Source of the DNA: Haematococcus lacustris
Taxonomy: Eukaryota > Chlorophyta > Chlorophyceae > Chlamydomonadales > Haematococcaceae
Length of the DNA stretch: 64,000 nucleotides
Direction of reading: 5' to 3'
Assembly (NCBI GenBank): GCA_030144725.1
Contig: JASKMD010000012.1
Location: 10,463,296-10,527,295, forward strand
Made by a program: the position numbers and the translations under genes. The notes below the pieces were generated by a model. It saw nothing but the letters and a program-made list of their open reading frames with translations. It searched no databases and was not told the DNA's origin. The stretch's first letter is position 1; each line of letters opens with the position of its first letter. Of the stretch, positions 63,880 through 64,000 are shown piece by piece.

Positions 63880-64000
63880 CTGGGCTGGGCTGGGCTGGGC
63901 TGGGCTGGGCTGGGCTGGGCTGGGCTGGGCTGGGCTGGGCTGGGCTGGGCTGGGCTGGGCTGGGCTGGGCTGGGCTGGGCTGGGCTGGGCTGGGCTGGGC
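63880..64000. repeat. (GGGCT)n microsatellite at the right edge
   Basis: Pentamer tract running off the window; reverse orientation of the tract at 53319-53925. Confidence 0.95.

Overview
ORGANISM. The window looks like nuclear DNA of a chlorophyte green alga, probably order Chlamydomonadales (Haematococcus-like is my guess; no search was run). Reasons: GC-rich genes cut into many short GT-AG exons, huge numbers of simple repeats, an algal-type Fanzor nuclease with many decayed copies, and a compact protein kinase A catalytic subunit. The genes below were rebuilt by eye by joining exons whose splice sites and reading phases agree; many long open frames in the window are artefacts of repeats whose period is a multiple of 3.

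LAYOUT. (1) 1-5246, minus: 5' eleven exons of a plastid-type aldo/keto reductase whose 3' end lies off the left edge. (2) 5612-7447: a 1.8 kb hAT-like element with TIRs and a 7/8 target duplication, carrying only the 5' part of its transposase. (3) About 7515-9354: a Fanzor (eukaryotic TnpB relative) copy with all three RuvC acidic residues, ending in a small hairpin that recurs at two remnant sites. (4) 10210-13769, plus: a complete 359-aa PKA catalytic subunit in 9 exons; its introns and 3' flank hold Fanzor remnants and a rearranged copy of part of exon 8. (5) 15288-16078, minus: a small predicted mitochondrial WW-like membrane protein. (6) 16600-17098: Fanzor pseudogene. (7) 18708-25453, minus: an at least 12-exon coiled-coil gene of unknown (possibly BAR-like) type, with a tRNA-like element just past its stop. 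(8) 25454-28384: no gene seen.

(9) 28385-51816 is the most unusual part: a candidate 23.4 kb DNA transposon. It is bounded by imperfect inverted repeats that start with the 20-bp palindrome AGGACCCTGTACAGGGTCCT, has subterminal arrays of a second palindrome (TACAGTACTGTA), and two divergent transcription units. Plus strand: a Plavaka/Tnp2-like DDE transposase (45282-49178) that loses its 3' end at the right array. Minus strand: a 655-aa unknown protein, a 138-aa unknown protein, and a long gene (or two) encoding an OTU cysteine-protease domain, Pro/Gly/Ala repeats, a coiled coil and a double-stranded beta-helix (2OG-Fe(II)-oxygenase-like) domain. Two telomere-like repeat arrays lie in introns in inverted orientation and share a unique spacer.

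(10) 51962-62218: two neighbouring non-coding elements with the same internal scaffold in the same order but different terminal repeat arrays. (11) 62304-63851, minus: the C-terminal exon of a DUF659/hAT-like transposase running off the right edge.

HOW IT FITS. Host genes (reductase, kinase, mitochondrial protein, coiled-coil protein) occupy roughly the first 25 kb; the remaining 35 kb is a nest of transposons sharing a terminal palindrome while each carries its own subterminal palindrome family. Inference: the short non-coding elements may be mobilised by the transposase of the large one.
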